A stretch of 64,000 bases of DNA from Agrococcus beijingensis (lineage in GTDB: Bacteria; Actinomycetota; Actinomycetes; Actinomycetales; Microbacteriaceae): contig NZ_CP132360.1 of the NCBI RefSeq assembly GCF_030758955.1, forward strand, positions 325,467 through 389,466, written 5' to 3'. The notes beneath the pieces were generated by a model. That model was not told the DNA's origin and ran no database searches. It was given only the letters and a program-made list of their open reading frames with translations. The translations under genes and the position numbers were made by a program. Positions 50,206-58,651 of the stretch are shown one piece after another. Numbering within the stretch: the stretch's first letter is position 1; each line of letters begins with the position of its first letter.

Positions 50206-50916
50206 TCAGGCGCGCTCGCGCGACTTCGCGGCCATCGTCGCGAACGCCTCGACCTTCCCGGTCGGCCCGTGCACGAGCAGCAGGTCGCCGCGCTCGAAGC
50301 GCAGCTCGATCGTCGACAGGATCCAGCTGCCCTCGCGCTTGACCGCGCCGATGCCGACACCGTGCTTCACCTGCAGGCCCAGCTCGCGCAGCGGCACCCC
50401 GAGCAGGTCGAGCGGCGCCTCGAGCAGCACCGCTGCGTAGCCGGGCTCGACCTCGATGAACTCGGCCAGCGCGCCGCGCACCATGTGGGCGACGCGGCGA
50501 CCCATGTCGGCCTCGGGTCGCACGACGTGCTGCACGCCCAGCTGCTGCAGGATCAGCGCATGCCGCTCATCGACGGCCTTCGCCCACACCTGCTTGACGC
50601 CCACACGCAGCAGCTGGCTGGTGGTGAGGATGCTGGCGGTCACGTCGGAGCCGATCGCGACGACCACCCGGTCGAAGTCGGCGAGCCCGAGCTGCTCGAT
50701 GAGCTCGGGCTTCGTCGCATCGCCCGCGACGACGGCCGTGAGCCGCCCGTTCAGGTCTTGCACCGCATCCGCGTCGCTGTCGATGCCGAGCACCTCGGTG
50801 CCGTGCGCCATCAGCTCGAGGGCGAGCGCGGTGCCGAAGCGGCCGAGGCCGATGACCGCGACAGAGGTGGCCGAGCCGACGGTCGCCGGGTCGAAGGGGC
50901 TGCGGAGCCTAGCCAA
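50206..50916 (-). CDS. trkA: TrkA/KtrA-type potassium channel regulatory subunit
   Basis: This is a 236-residue cytoplasmic regulator. The Rossmann RCK_N domain (SVAVIGLGRFGTALALELMAHGTEVLGID) binds nucleotide, and an RCK_C domain follows (about 150-225: ALAEFIEVEPGYAAVLLE). It overlaps the trkH gene by eight bases and gates that transporter. Confidence 0.92.
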   Translation of the reverse strand: MARLRSPFDPATVGSATSVAVIGLGRFGTALALELMAHGTEVLGIDSDADAVQDLNGRLTAVVAGDATKPELIEQLGLADFDRVVVAIGSDVTASILTTSQLLRVGVKQVWAKAVDERHALILQQLGVQHVVRPEADMGRRVAHMVRGALAEFIEVEPGYAAVLLEAPLDLLGVPLRELGLQVKHGVGIGAVKREGSWILSTIELRFERGDLLLVHGPTGKVEAFATMAAKSRERA

Positions 50917-52273
50917 TGATGGGCCTTTCCTTGGGCAGCTCGTACACGAGCCTGCGGGGGCGGAGGGCGAGCGTCGTGGCGACCGTGATGGGGCCGACGC
51001 GGCCGATGAACATGAGCAGGATCAGGATCAGCTGGCTCGGGGTGCCGACGGATGCGGTGATGCCGGTCGAGAGCCCCACGGTGCCGAAGGCGCTGATCAC
51101 CTCGAAGAGCACGCGGTCGTGGTCGATGTCGGTGAGCAGCATGATCGCGAGGGTCGCGGCGAGGCAGAGGGCGACCGACAGCAGCGCGACGGTGATCGCC
51201 TCGCGGTGCACGGCGCGCGAGAGGCGCTTGCCGAACATCGTCACGGTCGGGTCGCCGCGCACCTCGGCGAGGATGATCGCGAGCAGCACCCCGAAGGTGG
51301 TGATCTTGATGCCGCCGGCGGTGCCGGCCGGGCCGCCGCCGATGAACATCAGCACGTCCATCACGAGCAGGGTCTCGGGGCGGAACTGCCCGATGTCGAG
51401 GGCGTTGAAGCCGGCGGTGCGGGTCTGCACGGAGTGGAAGAACGACTCAAGGATGCGCGTGCCGGTCGGGTGGGTGCCGAGCGACCCCGGGTTGTTCCAC
51501 TCGAGCGCCGCGATCGAGAGCGTGCCCACCAGCAGCAGCACGCCGGTGCCGATGAGCACGAGCCAGGTGTGCATCGAGAAGCGGCGCGGATGCGGTGCGT
51601 GCTTCAGGATCTGCATGAGCACAGGGAAGCCGAGGCCGCCGATGATGGTCGAGAAGGCGAGCGGCAGTAGGATCCACGGGTCGTCGACGAAGCCCATCAG
51701 GTTGTCGCTGAAGAGCGCGAAGCCGGCGTTGTTGTAGCTGGAGACGGCGTGGAAGACGCCCAGCCAGAGCGCGTGCAGCGGGTCTTCGCCGCGGCCGAGC
51801 CAGAGGCGCAGCCAGAGCACCAGCGCGACGCCGCCTTCGACGACGAGGGCGATCTTGGCGATGCTGACGATGAGCCGGCCGACCGAGCCGATGCTCTCGG
51901 CGTGCGCCTCCTGCGCCGTGGTGAGGCGGGAGCCGAGCGTGAGGCGGCGGAGCACCAGGATGCCGATGAGGCTCGCGAAGACCATCACGCCGAGGCCGCC
52001 GAGCTGGATGAGCACAAGGATCACGACCTGGCCGAAGGGCGTCCAGTGCGCGGCGGTGTCGACGATCGTCAGCCCGGTCACGCAGGCGGCGGAGACGGCG
52101 GTGAAGAGCGCCTCGATCCAGCTCGCGCCTCCCGGGCCCTGCTTCGCCACCGGCAGCATGAGCAGGCCCCAGCCGACGAGGTTGAGGCCGACGAACGCGA
52201 AGAAGATGCGCCGAGCGGGATGCTGCTGCTTCCAGAGCTCGAGGAGCCCCGAGCGGGGCCGTGTGGCTTGCAC
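50909..52273 (-). CDS. trkH: TrkH/KtrB-type potassium uptake protein
   Basis: This is a 454-residue membrane protein with four repeated M1-P-M2 units. Selectivity-filter-like segments include TAVSAACVTGLT, VSSYNNAGFAL and FIGGGPAGTAGGIKITTFG. It imports K+ (or Na+/K+) under control of the TrkA protein. The start is GTG at 52273; a TATGCT box about eight bases upstream could give a nearly leaderless mRNA. It is divergent from the tRNA-Ala gene. Confidence 0.92.
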   Translation of the reverse strand: MQATRPRSGLLELWKQQHPARRIFFAFVGLNLVGWGLLMLPVAKQGPGGASWIEALFTAVSAACVTGLTIVDTAAHWTPFGQVVILVLIQLGGLGVMVFASLIGILVLRRLTLGSRLTTAQEAHAESIGSVGRLIVSIAKIALVVEGGVALVLWLRLWLGRGEDPLHALWLGVFHAVSSYNNAGFALFSDNLMGFVDDPWILLPLAFSTIIGGLGFPVLMQILKHAPHPRRFSMHTWLVLIGTGVLLLVGTLSIAALEWNNPGSLGTHPTGTRILESFFHSVQTRTAGFNALDIGQFRPETLLVMDVLMFIGGGPAGTAGGIKITTFGVLLAIILAEVRGDPTVTMFGKRLSRAVHREAITVALLSVALCLAATLAIMLLTDIDHDRVLFEVISAFGTVGLSTGITASVGTPSQLILILLMFIGRVGPITVATTLALRPRRLVYELPKERPIIG

Positions 52274-52298
52274 GAGCGATGAGCATACGCCCGTCGAT

Positions 52299-52328
52299 GT
52301 GACTTCAAGCCCAAACTTGTTGTACAGT
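52299..52328 (+). promoter_or_regulatory. Probable promoter of tRNA-Ala
   Basis: GTGACT (52299-52304) and TACAGT (52323-52328) are separated by 18 bases, placing a start near 52335, about 20 bases before the mature tRNA. Confidence 0.5.
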
Positions 52329-52354
52329 TATCTGGTTGCTCCGAGAGCAGCTGA

Positions 52355-52430
52355 GGGTCTGTGGCGCAGCTGGTAGCGCACCTGCATGGCATGCAGGGGG
52401 TCGGGAGTTCGAGTCTCCCCAGATCCACCA
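52355..52430 (+). tRNA. tRNA-Ala (anticodon GGC)
   Basis: The acceptor stem GGGTCTG pairs with CAGATCC. The D arm is GCGCAGCTGGTAGCGC, the anticodon stem CCTGC/GCAGG holds loop ATGGCAT with anticodon GGC, and the T arm has GGGAGTTCGAGTCTCCC. The CCA end is encoded. It decodes GCC. It probably contains the attachment site of the adjacent integrative element. Confidence 0.95.
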
Positions 52431-52456
52431 AAACCCCCGTCTGACCGGGGGTTTTT
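52430..52456 (+). terminator. Rho-independent terminator of tRNA-Ala
   Basis: AAAACCCCCG pairs with CGGGGGTTTT around a TCTGAC loop and ends in five T residues. It begins at the last base of the tRNA CCA. Confidence 0.85.
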
Positions 52457-52635
52457 CGGTAGGGCGTCCGGTTCCACTTGCGCGTGGCAGCGCGAACCGG
52501 CCAAGTTACTCGGGTCCGCCGCGGCGGGGTGTCTGGCGTGTCCCGGTGTGCCCCGTCTGCCCCCTGCGACTCCCGAGCACTCCCAAGGTTGGCCGGATCG
52601 GCCCGTTTCGCACCGCCTATGTCGTTAGCGTGACG
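52457..52635. other. Gap between tRNA and excisionase-like gene
   Basis: These 179 bases contain no supportable gene. They would hold integrase arm-binding sites and the xis-int promoter; the short block CCACTTGCGCGTGG with its surroundings is the only dyad I notice. Confidence 0.35.
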
Positions 52636-52866
52636 ATGAACGACATCCCAGTCAGCGGAGCCGACCCCGTGCGAACCGACCTCTTCGGGTATCCGCCCGG
52701 CGTCCTGCTCACCGAGCGGGAGCTCGCCGCGGCGATCCACATGAGCAGCAAGACCCTGCAGCACTGGCGCTACACCCAGCAGGGGCCGCCATTCGTCCGG
52801 CTCGGCCGGCACGTGCGGTACCGCGTCAGCGACGTCACCGAGTGGATCGAGCGCAACCGTGGCTAG
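52636..52866 (+). CDS. Excisionase-type helix-turn-helix protein
   Basis: This is a 76-residue DNA-binding protein. LLTERELAAAIHMSSKTLQHWRYTQQGPPFVRLGRHVRYRVSDVTEWI is the MerR/excisionase-like HTH_17 fold. It sits between the tRNA and the integrase and overlaps the integrase start by eight bases, so it is a likely recombination directionality factor. The ATG at 52636 is preceded by an in-frame GTG two codons earlier that could also serve. Confidence 0.8.
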   Translation: MNDIPVSGADPVRTDLFGYPPGVLLTERELAAAIHMSSKTLQHWRYTQQGPPFVRLGRHVRYRVSDVTEWIERNRG

Positions 52867-54049
52867 GCCGCCGCTGCCGCCCGGTTCCTGGGGCGCCGTG
52901 CGCTACTACCCGCAGCCGAACGGCCGGGTGCTCGCCCGTAGCCGCTACCGCGATCACGCGGGCAACTACCACCCGCTCCGCGCCACCGCGGAGACGGCGG
53001 AGGCGGCCGAGCGGCTGCTGAAGTCCCGCGCCGCGGTCGGCGTGCGCGACGGCGCCTGGATCACGCTCGACTCCCGGGTGACGCAGCTGGCCAAGTGGTG
53101 GCTCGCGGGGCTCGAACTCGCCGGCCGCCTGCAGCCCGGCACGCTGGAGAACTACGCGTTGGACGCCCGGCACACCGCGGACGTCTTCGGGAATCTGCGG
53201 CTGCGCGAGCTGACCGTGCTGGTGGTCGACTCGGTGCTGCTCGAGCTGGCGGGCACCGATCCGCGGCTCGCGTACCGCGTCCACGGCACCCTGCGGCGCA
53301 TGTGCGCAGACGCGGCGCGCGTGGGCGTGCTCACGTCGAACCCGGTCGAGCACGTCCCCGCCCCCCAGGTGCCGACGTCGACGCCGTACACGCTCAACCC
53401 GGAGCAGGCGGAGTACCTGCGGCTCTTCCTCGCCCGCTGGCTGGCCGAGCGCGCCAAGCCCGGCCCCCGCCCGGACGCGCGGATCGTGCCGATGGTGGAC
53501 ATCCTGCTCGCTACCGGCATCCGGATCGGCGAGCTGCTCGCGCTGCGCCAGCGGGACATCGACCTGGAAGGCAGGCCGCCGACGCTGCTGGTCGGCGCGA
53601 CGCTGATCGAGGACGCCCGGGGCGGGCCGCAGTGGCAGGACCACCCCAAGGCGAAGGGCCAGCGGCGGCGCCTCGTCCTCCCGGCGCTGGCCGTCGACGC
53701 GCTGGCGCCGCTGCTGACCCCTGAGGACCCCGACCGACCGGTCTTCCCGAACCGCAAGGGTGCCTGGACCCGCCCGAACCACGTCGAACGCATCCTCCGG
53801 TCCTTCGCGGCCGAGTCGGGCGGCCGGCTCCGGTCGATGGGCATCGACCCCGACGAGGTGACCCCGCACCTCTTCCGTCGCACGCTCGCCACCATGATTG
53901 CCAACGAGGCGAACGTCGACCGCGCCAAGGAGCAGCTCGGGCACGCGTCCCGATCGACCACCGAGCGCCACTACATCACCCCGCCCGACGTGGTGGGAGC
54001 CTCCGCGGCGCAGATCGTCGATCGCCACTTCGGTGCCAATCGCCGCTGA
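52859..54049 (+). CDS. Tyrosine-type site-specific integrase
   Basis: This is a 396-residue phage-type integrase. The N-terminal arm-binding region is followed by a SAM-like core domain (about 60-160) and the catalytic domain. The catalytic residues are visible: Arg in LLATGIRIGELLAL, His-x-x-Arg in TPHLFRRTLATM, His in LGHASRSTTERHY and the nucleophile Tyr in that last block. It appears intact. Placement beside tRNA-Ala indicates integration at the tRNA 3' end. Confidence 0.92.
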   Translation: MARPPLPPGSWGAVRYYPQPNGRVLARSRYRDHAGNYHPLRATAETAEAAERLLKSRAAVGVRDGAWITLDSRVTQLAKWWLAGLELAGRLQPGTLENYALDARHTADVFGNLRLRELTVLVVDSVLLELAGTDPRLAYRVHGTLRRMCADAARVGVLTSNPVEHVPAPQVPTSTPYTLNPEQAEYLRLFLARWLAERAKPGPRPDARIVPMVDILLATGIRIGELLALRQRDIDLEGRPPTLLVGATLIEDARGGPQWQDHPKAKGQRRRLVLPALAVDALAPLLTPEDPDRPVFPNRKGAWTRPNHVERILRSFAAESGGRLRSMGIDPDEVTPHLFRRTLATMIANEANVDRAKEQLGHASRSTTERHYITPPDVVGASAAQIVDRHFGANRR

Positions 54050-54075
54050 TGGCGCGCCCGGGCACGCTGGCTCGA

Positions 54076-54870
54076 CTACGCGTCGGCGAGGAACCCGGCC
54101 AGGCATGGGATCGACAGCGCGTGATGGAGGTCGTTGTCGGTGAACCGCCGGCGATGCGGCAGCTCCGCGTCTCGCAGGCCGGTCAAGGCGTCGTAGCGGC
54201 CCTCTCCCACGTCCCCGGCGCGAATCTCCCGGACGGCAGCGCTCGCCGCTTCCTTCCGTTTCGCGAGCAGCAGGCGCCGAAGGAGGGCACCACAGTCGCC
54301 GCTGCGGTAGCGGCGGGTGCCGTCCTCCAACAGCACGAGGCCGCACATCGCCCGGGCGCCGGCGTCGCGATCGCCCCCGAGCAGCAGCCGGAAGGCGGCC
54401 GGCACGCGGCTGACCACCCATTGCACGGGGACGGCATCCAGCTCCGCGCCGCCGGCCAGGACCGGCAGCGCCTCAGCGAATGCCCGCGCATGCTCCGGCA
54501 GCATCGCCGCGTCGTAGAGCGCCAGCAGATCGCCCGGATGCGCGGCGGCCATACCTTCCAGCCGCTCCGACCAGGCCAGCCCGACCGCGCCCCACAAGTA
54601 CTCACGCTCCCCGAACTCCTCGGCACGTCCGAGCTGCAGCAGGTGCCCGGCGGCGTCCCTCCCGCGCGTGATCAGCGAACGCGTGGCAGTGGTCACATCG
54701 GTGCCCGCCGCGACGTCCTCCAGCCACGTCGGCAGTCCCGACTGCTCGAGGTTGAGCGTCTCGCGGCGGAGCCGGATAGACGCCCCGGACCGGGCCTGGA
54801 CGTCTTCGGCGAGATCCAGGAGTTCGCGGTAGTGGGCGCGAGGCCCTGCGCCCGTTCGGCCGGCGCGCAA
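54076..54870 (-). CDS. Uncharacterised protein, or 3' half of a split gene
   Basis: This frame of 264 codons has no ATG or GTG near its beginning. The first possible start is a TTG at 54870, directly after the TGA that ends the upstream 163-codon ORF in the same frame. The sequence is helical and leucine-rich (LLDLAEDVQARSG, GREYLW-like EREYLWGAVGLAW, AFRLLLGGDRDAGARAM). No domain is recognised. Either a single older gene is interrupted by the TGA or this is re-initiated translation. Confidence 0.55.
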   Translation of the reverse strand: MRAGRTGAGPRAHYRELLDLAEDVQARSGASIRLRRETLNLEQSGLPTWLEDVAAGTDVTTATRSLITRGRDAAGHLLQLGRAEEFGEREYLWGAVGLAWSERLEGMAAAHPGDLLALYDAAMLPEHARAFAEALPVLAGGAELDAVPVQWVVSRVPAAFRLLLGGDRDAGARAMCGLVLLEDGTRRYRSGDCGALLRRLLLAKRKEAASAAVREIRAGDVGEGRYDALTGLRDAELPHRRRFTDNDLHHALSIPCLAGFLADA

Positions 54871-55362
54871 TCAGGCGGCGACTGCCGCGATCGCCATGCT
54901 GCGATCGCCGATCTGCATATTCGTGATCACGGCGGCCGCGCTCGCGTGTCGGCTGGCTTGCACCTGGCGCCAAGGCCCTTCAAGCGCCAAGCGGTCTTCC
55001 GGCTCGAGGTCCCGACGGTCCAGGCCGAAATCGACCCGCCGCAGGGGGTCCAACGGTCGTTCGCCGAGAGCGACCCGGATACTCGTCAGGGCAACCGCGT
55101 CGCGTTCAGTTTCGAGCCAGCGTGCCGCGTGGACGTACCTGCCGATGCGCCCCTGCGGCTCGCAGTGCGGGCGCGGCGGCAGATGTGCTGTGGCAAACGC
55201 GCCGCTAGCCGGTTGCTCGAAGTGTTCGATCGAGAGTTGCGACCTGCGAAGCGTCGGACAGGTCGGGTCGCCGTGCAGGGTGTACCCGTGCGCGGAGCGA
55301 TAGAACGGCACCTTCGTGCCGGCGAGGGGACCCAGCGGGATCTCGACTTCTGGCGCGGGCAT
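54871..55362 (-). CDS. Uncharacterised protein, possibly 5' half of a split gene
   Basis: This is 163 codons starting MPAPEVEIPLGPLAGTKVPFY. The first third has YTLHGDPTCPTLRRS and later PHCEPQGRIGRYVHAARWLETE, so two cysteines and three histidines could bind metal. A TATGTT box (55374-55369) ends six bases before the ATG, suggesting leaderless expression, divergent from the SIR2 gene. The frame continues beyond its TGA for another 264 codons. Confidence 0.6.
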   Translation of the reverse strand: MPAPEVEIPLGPLAGTKVPFYRSAHGYTLHGDPTCPTLRRSQLSIEHFEQPASGAFATAHLPPRPHCEPQGRIGRYVHAARWLETERDAVALTSIRVALGERPLDPLRRVDFGLDRRDLEPEDRLALEGPWRQVQASRHASAAAVITNMQIGDRSMAIAAVAA

Positions 55363-55529
55363 GGCTCGAACATACTGGCCTCCGATGCGACCACAAGTGC
55401 GAATCCGAGCGGACCATCAGAGCGCCTTGACGCGGAGGAGAAGCGCAGAGAGCAACCCGGAGCACTGCCTTCGCCAACGACCGCGCGTTGGCGTCGATTC
55501 AAGAAATGAACACCGACTAATCTGAGCAC
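55363..55529. promoter_or_regulatory. Divergent promoter region upstream of the SIR2 gene
   Basis: On the forward strand TAATCT (55518-55523) ends six bases before an ATG at 55530. On the reverse strand TATGTT serves the opposite gene. No clear -35 or ribosome-binding sequence precedes either start, fitting leaderless mRNAs. Confidence 0.5.
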
Positions 55530-55550
55530 ATGACTGCGGTGGCGCAATGA
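55530..55550 (+). CDS. Six-codon leader ORF (MTAVAQ) coupled to the SIR2 gene
   Basis: ATG ACT GCG GTG GCG CAA TGA begins six bases after a -10 box, and its TGA overlaps the SIR2 gene ATG (ATGA at 55547-55550) in a different frame. Ribosomes loading on the leaderless 5' end would translate it and re-initiate on the effector. This is a sequence-based proposal. Confidence 0.45.
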   Translation: MTAVAQ

Positions 55551-58489
55551 CGGCTCTTGACCGGCTCCGGAGAGCGCTCGCGCGTGGAGAAGTCGTGATT
55601 GTGACGGGGACAGGTGTCAGCATGGCTGTCAGCCCGGATCGGCCGGAGCTCAGCTGGATAGGGTTGCTAACCGACGGCGTGCAACGGATTGCGGAGCGAA
55701 ACGCGCCGCGCGCGAATCTGCTGCGCCAGGAGCTTGAAATGGCTTCTTCGGCCGAAGACCTTGCGACAGTGGCCGCGGCCGTCAAGCGGCATCTCGCAGC
55801 TGACTTCCCCCGCTGGATCTCACAGTCCTTAGGTGACATTGAGCCGGTGCACACGCGTTTGGCCAAGGCGATCGCAGGTCTTGATTCACCCATACTCACG
55901 ACGAACTATGACACTCTGCTGGAGACGTCCCTGGGGCGGGATTCGGTGAGCTGGGCAAACCCCACGCTCATGCGGGACGTGGTGCGCAATGCCCGGAAGA
56001 GCATCGGACATCTCCATGGTGTCTGGTCGGATTCCACGTCCCTGGTGTTCTCCACCGAGGACTACGACGCGCTCTTGCGGCAAGACGGCGCCCAGGACAT
56101 CCAGTCGAGCGCTTTCAACATGAAGACCTTCCTGTTCGTTGGCGTGGGTGCAGGCGTGGAGGATCCCAATTTCAGCCCGATGGTCGAGGCATTCGGGAGG
56201 CACTTCCACTCGAGCGACGGCGCGCACTTCCGTCTATGCCGCGACTCAGAAGTTGACAGTGCCACCGAGCTCTCGGTGGTCGCGGACGTCGGCTATGGCG
56301 CGGACCACGGCGACCTGGCGGGCTTCCTTGAGAGTCTTGCAGCTAGTGTCGTCCCTGATCGCTCAAGCGAGATTCAGGCGCGGGCACGCGACGTCTTGCT
56401 GGACCAGCTGCGCGACAACTCTGCCCTCTGGCGCGACAACGAGGCCATACTCGCTGGTGGGCTTGCTGACCTGGTGGTTGAGCCGATCTTCCTCCCCGCG
56501 CCACACGACCAGTTTGTCAACGACTCGGCGCTCGACGACTCTGCTGGGGCATTGTCGGAGCCGTTTGAGGCAGACGAACTCATCGATCAGGGTGGGATTC
56601 TGCTGGTTGCTGGCGAAACGAGTTCGGGCGTAACCACGGCGTTGATCTGGTTGCTCGATCGGGCGTCCGACCGGTTGCAGCATCCGCCGATTCTCGTGGA
56701 CAAGCCCCACGCGGCGGGGCACCACCCGGTCAAGCGGGTTGTTGACCGCTCCCTCAAGGGCTGGGACGCCGAGGGGGACTCGTCCAGCCCTGTGATCCTG
56801 GGCGTCGACAACCTGCGGCGCGAGCCCGCAAGAACCTATGAGCGTGCTCTCAGCGATATCCAGCAGCTCGACGCCCCGCTGAAAGTGATCGGGGTGCAGC
56901 AAGAGGATGCCTTAGAGATTGCAGCGGCGCTCCAGGCAACAGACGATGGCGTCGAGATTCGCATCGCGTTTCTCGGACGATTCAGCGATCGCGAAGCACG
57001 AGCGATTGCGCTCCGCATCGCTCCCGCGAAGGGGGAAGCGATCGCGCAAGCCGCTATGGAAATGGTGCGCACTAGGAACCTGCCCCGAACCCCGGTAACG
57101 ATCACCCTGGTCGTCGAACTGCTTGCGGCCGGGATCGCGATCGAGGAGGGCGATACCGACAGCTGGGTGCTGAGCAAGTATCTGGACCTCCTGCTTGACA
57201 AGCACCTGCCGTCCTCGTCGCCTCAGACTCCGATGCTGATCCGGAACAAGCGCGTCGCAATGGAGGATATTGCGGCAGGGTTCGTAGAGAAGCGAACGGA
57301 CTCGGCGAGCCGGGAGCTGCTGTTCAAGAGGCTAGAAGGCCTGTTTGCCAGATTAGGCTGGAACTACGATCCAGGCGACCTGCTGGACGAACTGATCGCA
57401 CGCCACGTCCTGAAGCGTCTCCCGGATGGCAACATCAGTTTCCAGCGTTCGGCCTATCTGGAACTTTCCGCAGGGATGGCAGCCCGAAAGAACGACGCCT
57501 TGCGTCAAGCCATGCTGCAGCACCCCATCGAGATGGCGTCCATCGTCCGAAGCTACGTCGCGATGACTCGCAGTGACGAGGCGATGCTGGAAGTGATGGA
57601 GCGGGAACTGGACAGGATCTTCAACGAGAAGTTGACGGGTCGGATCTTCGCAAGCGTGAAACAGCAGCCGGGGCGCAAGGAGTTGTTCGCCGACCGAGGG
57701 GAGCCAGAGGACAGGGAGCAAGAAGACCGGGAGTTTCCGCGCGAAGGACTCATGTACGACGCCTCCGATGATTCTGACACCCCCGCGTTCCTGCAGGGCC
57801 ACCTCGATGAGTTGTCAGGGGGTCGGCTTGCAATGCTGGTGGTCGATCTCGCGTCGCGAGTCCTGCGTGACTCGGATGAGGTGCCGAATCAAGAGTTGAA
57901 ACAACGGGTCCTGACCAAGCTGCTCCACTGCTGGGCCGTATTCACCGACCTTTATGAAGCCGACTTGCGCGAGCTGCCAAACCTCGACGAGACAGTTGCC
58001 AGGTTGCACCCCAAGGATGATCCGACGACCGAGCAGATCGAGGACCTGAAGACGGCGCTCGTCAGCATCGTGCCGGCTTTCTTGACTCTCTCGGGCATGC
58101 GCGCGTGCCTAGCAGCTGCGAGCCTCCACCTCGCGCTGGAGGATGCGGAACTCGATCCGGGATCGACGGCCGAGCTGATGCGGGTGCTCGCGCTCTACTC
58201 AAGCTCCAGTCCTCGTTGGACCGCTGCTTTAAACGGGCTGGACGACCAAGCGGCCCGCACCTTCTTCGGCGCCTCATTCCTCGCGAGCCTGGCTCGCCAC
58301 ACCTTCATGGCAGATGAAGCCGTCACCGATCAGCAGCGGGATGACATCCGCGCTTTTCTGCGGCGAGTGGTTCTTCTGCGATACCGCTTCGACGGCGTAA
58401 GAGAGCGCAACGAGGCTTTGAACCGGTTCGAGCAGCGGCTCCGGCGCGACCGCTTGACGCGCAACAGGGCTCTCGCGATCGAGATGTAG
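55547..58489 (+). CDS. SIR2-domain NTPase-like protein, candidate anti-phage effector
   Basis: This is a 980-residue protein. The N-terminal SIR2-like NADase domain (about 14-270) has VVIVTGTGVSM for the Rossmann turn, LTTNYDTLLE with catalytic Asn120, GHLHGVW with His157, and FLFVGVGAGVEDPNF. A second module at about 345-500 looks like a STAND/AAA P-loop: GETSSGVTT at 356-364, with valine in place of the Walker A lysine, then PVILGVDNLRR as Walker B and FLGRFSDREA. The rest is alpha-helical with no clear repeats. Codon use is less GC-biased than in the core genes. The architecture resembles SIR2-STAND (Avs-type) and DSR-type abortive-infection proteins that deplete NAD+. The family call is good; the defence role is inferred. 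Confidence 0.82.
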   Translation: MTALDRLRRALARGEVVIVTGTGVSMAVSPDRPELSWIGLLTDGVQRIAERNAPRANLLRQELEMASSAEDLATVAAAVKRHLAADFPRWISQSLGDIEPVHTRLAKAIAGLDSPILTTNYDTLLETSLGRDSVSWANPTLMRDVVRNARKSIGHLHGVWSDSTSLVFSTEDYDALLRQDGAQDIQSSAFNMKTFLFVGVGAGVEDPNFSPMVEAFGRHFHSSDGAHFRLCRDSEVDSATELSVVADVGYGADHGDLAGFLESLAASVVPDRSSEIQARARDVLLDQLRDNSALWRDNEAILAGGLADLVVEPIFLPAPHDQFVNDSALDDSAGALSEPFEADELIDQGGILLVAGETSSGVTTALIWLLDRASDRLQHPPILVDKPHAAGHHPVKRVVDRSLKGWDAEGDSSSPVILGVDNLRREPARTYERALSDIQQLDAPLKVIGVQQEDALEIAAALQATDDGVEIRIAFLGRFSDREARAIALRIAPAKGEAIAQAAMEMVRTRNLPRTPVTITLVVELLAAGIAIEEGDTDSWVLSKYLDLLLDKHLPSSSPQTPMLIRNKRVAMEDIAAGFVEKRTDSASRELLFKRLEGLFARLGWNYDPGDLLDELIARHVLKRLPDGNISFQRSAYLELSAGMAARKNDALRQAMLQHPIEMASIVRSYVAMTRSDEAMLEVMERELDRIFNEKLTGRIFASVKQQPGRKELFADRGEPEDREQEDREFPREGLMYDASDDSDTPAFLQGHLDELSGGRLAMLVVDLASRVLRDSDEVPNQELKQRVLTKLLHCWAVFTDLYEADLRELPNLDETVARLHPKDDPTTEQIEDLKTALVSIVPAFLTLSGMRACLAAASLHLALEDAELDPGSTAELMRVLALYSSSSPRWTAALNGLDDQAARTFFGASFLASLARHTFMADEAVTDQQRDDIRAFLRRVVLLRYRFDGVRERNEALNRFEQRLRRDRLTRNRALAIEM

Positions 58490-58651
58490 TTCTGCCGGCT
58501 CTCCTCTCTCGACCTCTTGAGCCTTGACGCACCCTGGTCGGTCCGCGGTTGGACTGCAAGCGCTTGTCCGCTCTGGGGTGCCGGGCGGCGAATTGCGAGT
58601 TATCCTTCGATGACGCGAGTGCACCGCTGCACGCGAACCGCACGGAGGGCC

